A stretch of 34,433 nt of DNA from Silene noctiflora. Lineage: Eukaryota > Streptophyta > Magnoliopsida > Caryophyllales > Caryophyllaceae. Position numbers and translations under genes: made by a program. Of this stretch, positions 32,201 to 34,433 are shown piece after piece. The DNA is taken from the NCBI GenBank assembly GCA_009801015.1, contig VHZZ01000008.1, forward strand, positions 11,851-46,283. The letters run 5' to 3'. Position 1 is the stretch's first letter, and the number at the start of each line of letters is the position of its first letter. The notes under the pieces are model-generated. The model was not told the DNA's origin, did no database searches, and saw only the letters and a list, made by a program, of their open reading frames with translations.

Positions 32201-34139
32201 TCAATGACGGACAGATAAGCTACGGTATCATTCTTAATGAGCTGTAGTTCACATGGATGCTGATTGCTGTTTACATAATCTCAAAAATACATTTTTTGTT
32301 TAAAATGTATTCCCTTTGTCTCGTTTACCTTTCTTATTTTTGTGAGGGGTATTTCAATCAAAGGTAAATAAATGATTGGGACAGAGGGAGTAATATCGTA
32401 TATTGATTAAAAGAAGGCCAAGGAAAGGTTGCTCTTGTACAAAAAGGCACCAAAGGGAATGACCACATACAAAAAAGGAGAGCAAGATGCTTAAGTTCTC
32501 ATGAGTGATCTCTTCCAAAAAAAAGATTCCAATTTGATTGAATGAAGCACTTGATTGCAACTATATAACAACTTCAAAAATACATCTTTAACGAAGTCAT
32601 TGGGTGAACAAAGTACCTTAGATGATGCAACCACAAAATATGCTGTAACACCTACAGAACCATTTACATTAACTTTCAGAAAGTATAAAAAATATGATAA
32701 AGATGCAAGCACGGAAATGTGAACACCAGTTCTACAAGATCATGAATTTTCGACACTGCCTACTTCAAAGCATGAAATTAAGATATTCCACTTTAAGAGG
32801 GCTCCCAAATATAGCTTGTACCTTCAGCTTAGCCAACTCTATGACCAAATATTCAGAACTGGTATACGAATCGCTACAAAGGAGATCGGCGCTACAACAT
32901 GTCTACTTATCATGTCAAAAGTTCATGGAATATTGATGACCACATAGACTTCCCCCTAGCCCCGTGTATTATTCTTTCTACTCCTATTGGAGATAACTGA
33001 GAGATGTAACACTCACCACAGCCAAAATAGTCATAGCGTTTCAACACAGGGTCAAGATGAATGGCTTCCACTGAATACCAAAGAACTTCAGCCTAAACAA
33101 TATGTAAGAATGATGTTTAGCAAAATTCTGATGATGCGGATTACAAGAGATAAAAAAAAATATTATGAGAGAAGAACAGCTTACCTCCCCTTCCAAGATA
33201 AAATAAACTCCTTCGCATTCTCCATCGTGGATAACAAACCTTCCCTCGTCTAAAGTGGTTTCAAAATATAATGGTCAAACCCTCCATTTTGATACCTTAT
33301 ATCCGAAAATGAACATACTCTACTCCTTAAAATTGGTGTTGACACATAATGAACTCTAATCATAACTCCATATACCCGTAGAAGGCAGGAACACAAATGA
33401 AGGCGGCGTGGTAAAGCAAACGTAAACTAAACAAATGAAGCATTTCCAAGTACTGCATTCAATAATACACTCCATGAAAAGGGCAACCAGAACTACAGTA
33501 CCAATCATACCAATATGAGGGTTTCATACATTAATCTGGTTGCTGAGTGCAATCAATCCAATCAAATCAAAAAATCGATTGGCGTGTATTCTTATCATGG
33601 CATTTTGGTTAATATTCACTTCCTTCACCCAACCACCTATTTACCTGTTCCATTTTTGGGTGCCTCATATCATTAGTCCATTTTCTATTTCAATTCCACT
33701 TCATCAGATCAAATCGGTTCACGTGAATCGCAGCAACATAGTCAAATTCAATTCATCAGAGTCAAGCCATGAACTTTAATTCACAAAACAATATCACCTA
33801 CTACAACCAGCATAATAAACCAAATTAAATCATTGTAGTAAATATACAAAACATACTCTACTTGTTCAAAATGGAACCGTCTCATACTGTAAGACCGTCT
33901 CACGCAATAACTAGGGTATCAAATATGTTACTGTAACACTTACCATAATGCTTAACTTTGACCAATTCAGCAATCTCTCTTACAGATGAACTGAGTAGTC
34001 TCTGAATTAGTGGAATTTCACTCAGAAATTCTACAACTGCAATTTCATCAAACAATCATGTAATATCAAAAACAGTCCATAAAATTAATTTACATAAATT
34101 CAATAAATTGGAAATGTGATTACCTGATTCAGTGTTCAT
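26279..34139 (-). CDS. Acyl-CoA thioesterase (cNMP-binding-like domain plus TesB double hotdog), copy B
   Basis: Seventeen exons: 34124-34139, 33944-34036, 33185-33249, 33017-33092, 32617-32651, 31869-31991, 31459-31536, 31267-31354, 31070-31182, 30406-30468, 30141-30196, 28466-28570, 28323-28379, 27367-27468, 26827-26875, 26674-26742, 26279-26356, giving 421 aa. Exon lengths equal those of copy A except exon 5 (12 nt shorter) and exon 6 (3 nt shorter). Features: [88 protein letters not shown]. Catalytic Asp331, Ser353 and Gln403 are conserved. The C-terminus is AKL, a canonical PTS1, so peroxisomal localisation is predicted, as for characterised plant ACH enzymes linked to fatty-acid beta-oxidation. 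The N-terminal domain has diverged between ILEGE and SKLTCLV. The largest intron (28571-30140) holds low-level repeat DNA. Confidence 0.92.
27161..27209. repeat. Inverted repeat in thioesterase B intron 14
   Basis: TTTTACTCAACGC (27161-27173) and its perfect complement GCGTTGAGTAAAA (27197-27209) enclose 23 bp. Similarity continues imperfectly outwards. The RNA could form a hairpin. Confidence 0.7.
27755..27772. mobile_element. Stowaway-like MITE end in thioesterase B intron 13
   Basis: GTCTGGGACGGAGGAAATA matches the complement of the CTCCCTCCGTCCC end. The opposite end is not clear (possibly near 27613, TTTTCCCTC), so only a terminus is annotated. Confidence 0.35.
28571..30140. other. Long intron 11 of thioesterase copy B
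   Basis: At 1570 bp it is far longer than the matching intron of copy A (338 bp). It contains TE-like stretches, for example GAGGCGTCCGTAGGG at about 28732 and GGGGCCAAGTTAGGGTCT at about 29005, plus MITE-end-like CCCCCTCTGTCCCCC at 29716. No coding region is supported. Confidence 0.45.
32311..32390 (+). mobile_element. Stowaway-like MITE in thioesterase B intron 5
   Basis: An 80-bp element flanked by TA on both sides (32309-32310 and 32391-32392). The ends TTCCCTTTGTCTCG and GGGACAGAGGGAG are imperfect inverted repeats. The inner sequence GGTATTTCAATCAAAGGTAAA is related, in reverse, to the MITE in copy A intron 2. Confidence 0.65.
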
Positions 34140-34433
34140 CTTTTTAAAAAAATTGGGTAGACCAAAAATCAACATCAACCAATAAATACATAGGAGTACA
34201 AGAAACTCCATTGAATTGAATATATTAATCATTATTAAAACTAATATATTGTGCATGTGTAACTCCACCGACCAAATTTTCGATTATAAAAACGTTCATC
34301 TTCCGGCGACGCGCCATTTTTTTCTTGTTCATTATTAAAACTAATATATTGTCACTCGTAATAATAGGTTAATTTTTAATGAACAAATGAGTTACACGAT
34401 CCATTTATTACTTGATATATCAACGTACAATGT
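34140..34433. promoter_or_regulatory. Upstream region of thioesterase copy B
   Basis: This is the likely promoter and 5' UTR (minus strand). It contains a perfect 24-bp direct repeat at 34229-34252 and 34329-34352, exactly 100 bp apart. No other gene is seen up to the window end. Confidence 0.4.

Overview
This is nuclear DNA from a flowering plant, most likely a eudicot. The evidence is AT-rich spacers, many short GT-AG introns, plant-specific families (kiwellin, AHL/PPC, PPR-DYW, plant-type acyl-CoA thioesterase, GRF zinc-finger), a nuclear tRNA-Val, and plant-type TEs (MULE, Stowaway-like MITEs, tRNA-derived SINEs, a small LTR element). Genus cannot be fixed from sequence alone; Caryophyllales is only a weak guess. 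Seven single Ns are present, six of them in the first 1.75 kb, so that part is of lower quality or is a collapsed repeat.

Layout: (1) 1-2200: 3' part of a decayed Mutator-like transposase (+) facing a convergent small GRF zinc-finger/coiled-coil/membrane-anchor gene (-). (2) 2840-3850: a SINE with poly(A) and a fragment of a small LTR element. (3) 4347-7523: a complete six-exon GT90 O-glucosyltransferase (rumi/CAP10 type, 507 aa). (4) 8439-11779: three tandem intronless kiwellin (ripening-related) genes on the minus strand with duplicated promoters and duplicated downstream flanks. (5) 12606-14168: a five-exon AHL (two AT-hooks plus PPC domain, 330 aa) with a poly-Gln run and a coding hexamer repeat. 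(6) 15775-17560: a PPR-DYW gene broken by frameshifts and stops, with an intact C-terminal DYW region. (7) 17932-18005: tRNA-Val(CAC). (8) 18511-24883 and 26279-34139: two tandem, head-to-tail acyl-CoA thioesterase genes (cNMP-binding-like domain plus TesB double hotdog), each with 17 exons that I could reconstruct completely (426 and 421 aa).

The most informative biology is in the two local amplifications. In the thioesterase pair the upstream-lying copy (B) ends in the peroxisomal signal AKL, while copy A ends in AKY and carries a GC-AG intron, which suggests diverging localisation and expression after duplication. In the kiwellin trio the coding regions, proximal promoters and a 15-bp W-box/CCAAT-like block are conserved, as expected for a young secreted-defence-type cluster. 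All exon models were made by reading splice sites and frames by eye; no database search was run.
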